A DNA stretch of 5,851 bases, taken from contig CAIYWM010000573.1 of assembly GCA_903929895.1 (NCBI GenBank), forward strand, positions 1 through 5,851. Reading direction: 5' to 3'. The notes under the pieces are model-generated. The model had not been told where the DNA came from and ran no database searches. It worked only from the letters and a program-made list of their open reading frames with translations. This document shows positions 5,240 to 5,851 of this stretch, piece by piece (position 1 is the first letter of the stretch; every line of letters begins with the position of its first letter). Source of the DNA: an uncultured Alphaproteobacteria bacterium (lineage in GTDB: Bacteria; Pseudomonadota; Alphaproteobacteria; Reyranellales; Reyranellaceae). Both the position numbers and the translations under genes were made by a program.

Positions 5240-5851
5240 ATGAAGAAGTTGACGGTGGCGGCCCTGGCCGCGATAGCCGTGGCGGGCGTTGTGGCGCCGG
5301 CGATGGCGCAGAAGAGCGTGACGATCGTGCGCGAGATCGACACCGATCGCTACGATCCGCACAAGTCGACCGCCCGGTCGGGCGCCGAGGTCATCTACAT
5401 GATGGGTGACACGATGGTGAACCTCGACTTCGACATGAAGACGCTGAAGCCCGGCCTCGCCAAGAGCTGGACGGTCTCGCCCGACGGTCTCACCTCCACA
5501 ATCAAGCTGCGGGACGACGTCACCTTCTGCAGTGGCAAGAAGATGACGGCGAAGGACGTGGTCGCCACCTACGAGCGCTGGCTCGATCCCGAGACCAAGG
5601 GTCTCGTGAAATGGCGCATGGGCGACGTGGACAAGATCACCGCGCCCGACGACGTGACGGTCGAATACAAGCTCAAGAAGCCGTTCTCCGAGCTGCTCTA
5701 CCAGATGACGCAGTACTTCCACACCGTGCTGAACATCGACCAGGTCAAGCAGCTCGGTGCCGACTTCGGCGTCAAGGGCTTCGACGGCACCGGCCCCTAC
5801 TGCTTCGAAAGCTGGACCCCGCGCGACTCGACGGTGCTGAGCAAGCACAAG
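5240..5851 (+). CDS. ABC transporter periplasmic substrate-binding protein, family 5 (DppA/OppA-like), C-terminus outside window
   Basis: Captures the ligand in the periplasm and delivers it to the two permeases encoded upstream. I translated 204 codons from the ATG at 5240; the family is usually about 500-540 residues, so about 60% is missing at the right edge. Residues 1-23 form a Sec signal peptide: MKK, a hydrophobic Ala/Val core, and an AMA|QK cleavage site. There is no lipobox, so the mature protein should be soluble. Family hallmarks follow: the YDPH segment near 38-41, LKPGLAKSW (69-77) with SPDGLTSTIKLRDDVTF (80-96), the KKMTAKDVVATYERWLDP block (100-117), and the ligand-cleft entry motif GTGPYCFESW (183-192). 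Cys97 and Cys188 occur within two of these conserved blocks and might pair. It is third in the permease-permease-binding-protein order, whereas textbook dpp/opp operons start with the binding protein. Ligand unknown. Confidence 0.93.
   Translation, partial: MKKLTVAALAAIAVAGVVAPAMAQKSVTIVREIDTDRYDPHKSTARSGAEVIYMMGDTMVNLDFDMKTLKPGLAKSWTVSPDGLTSTIKLRDDVTFCSGKKMTAKDVVATYERWLDPETKGLVKWRMGDVDKITAPDDVTVEYKLKKPFSELLYQMTQYFHTVLNIDQVKQLGADFGVKGFDGTGPYCFESWTPRDSTVLSKHK

Overview
The window is GC-rich with strongly GC-biased third codon positions. Its gene content (a hydantoinase/carbamoylase operon beside a peptide-type ABC importer) and the style of its proteins suggest a Gram-negative proteobacterium, most likely an alphaproteobacterium of soil or root habitats. 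No rRNA or other phylogenetic marker is present, so this placement is inference. Coding density is very high. The only non-coding stretch longer than about 25 bases is the 136-base divergent region at 3239-3374.

Left half (1-3238, minus strand): a tight three-gene operon read right to left. First is a dihydrodipicolinate synthase/N-acetylneuraminate lyase-family aldolase (3238-2282). Five bases later comes a hydantoinase/dihydropyrimidinase (2276-807), and thirteen bases after that an N-carbamoyl-D-amino-acid hydrolase (793 to beyond position 1, GTG start, C-terminus cut off by the window). The last two are the classic pair that opens a 5-substituted hydantoin or dihydropyrimidine ring and then removes the carbamoyl group, giving a free (probably D-) amino acid, CO2 and ammonia.

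Middle (3239-3374): a divergent regulatory region with a TGCAAC-N14-GTTGCA inverted repeat and a weak promoter-like pair for the leftward operon.

Right half (3375-5851, plus strand): two inner-membrane permeases of the dipeptide/oligopeptide/nickel ABC class (DppB-type, then DppC-type, overlapping by ATGA), followed after 24 bases by a family 5 periplasmic solute-binding protein with a clear signal peptide, running off the right edge. No ATPase is visible; ATPase genes may lie beyond the window.

Working model: the importer brings in a peptide-like, cyclic-amide or N-carbamoyl compound, and the leftward operon breaks it down. The aldolase is the least explained member. It could act on a 2-oxo acid made from the amino acid or on an unrelated part of the substrate. 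All of the protein families are known. The new elements are the substrate, the role of the aldolase and the control of the divergent promoter region.
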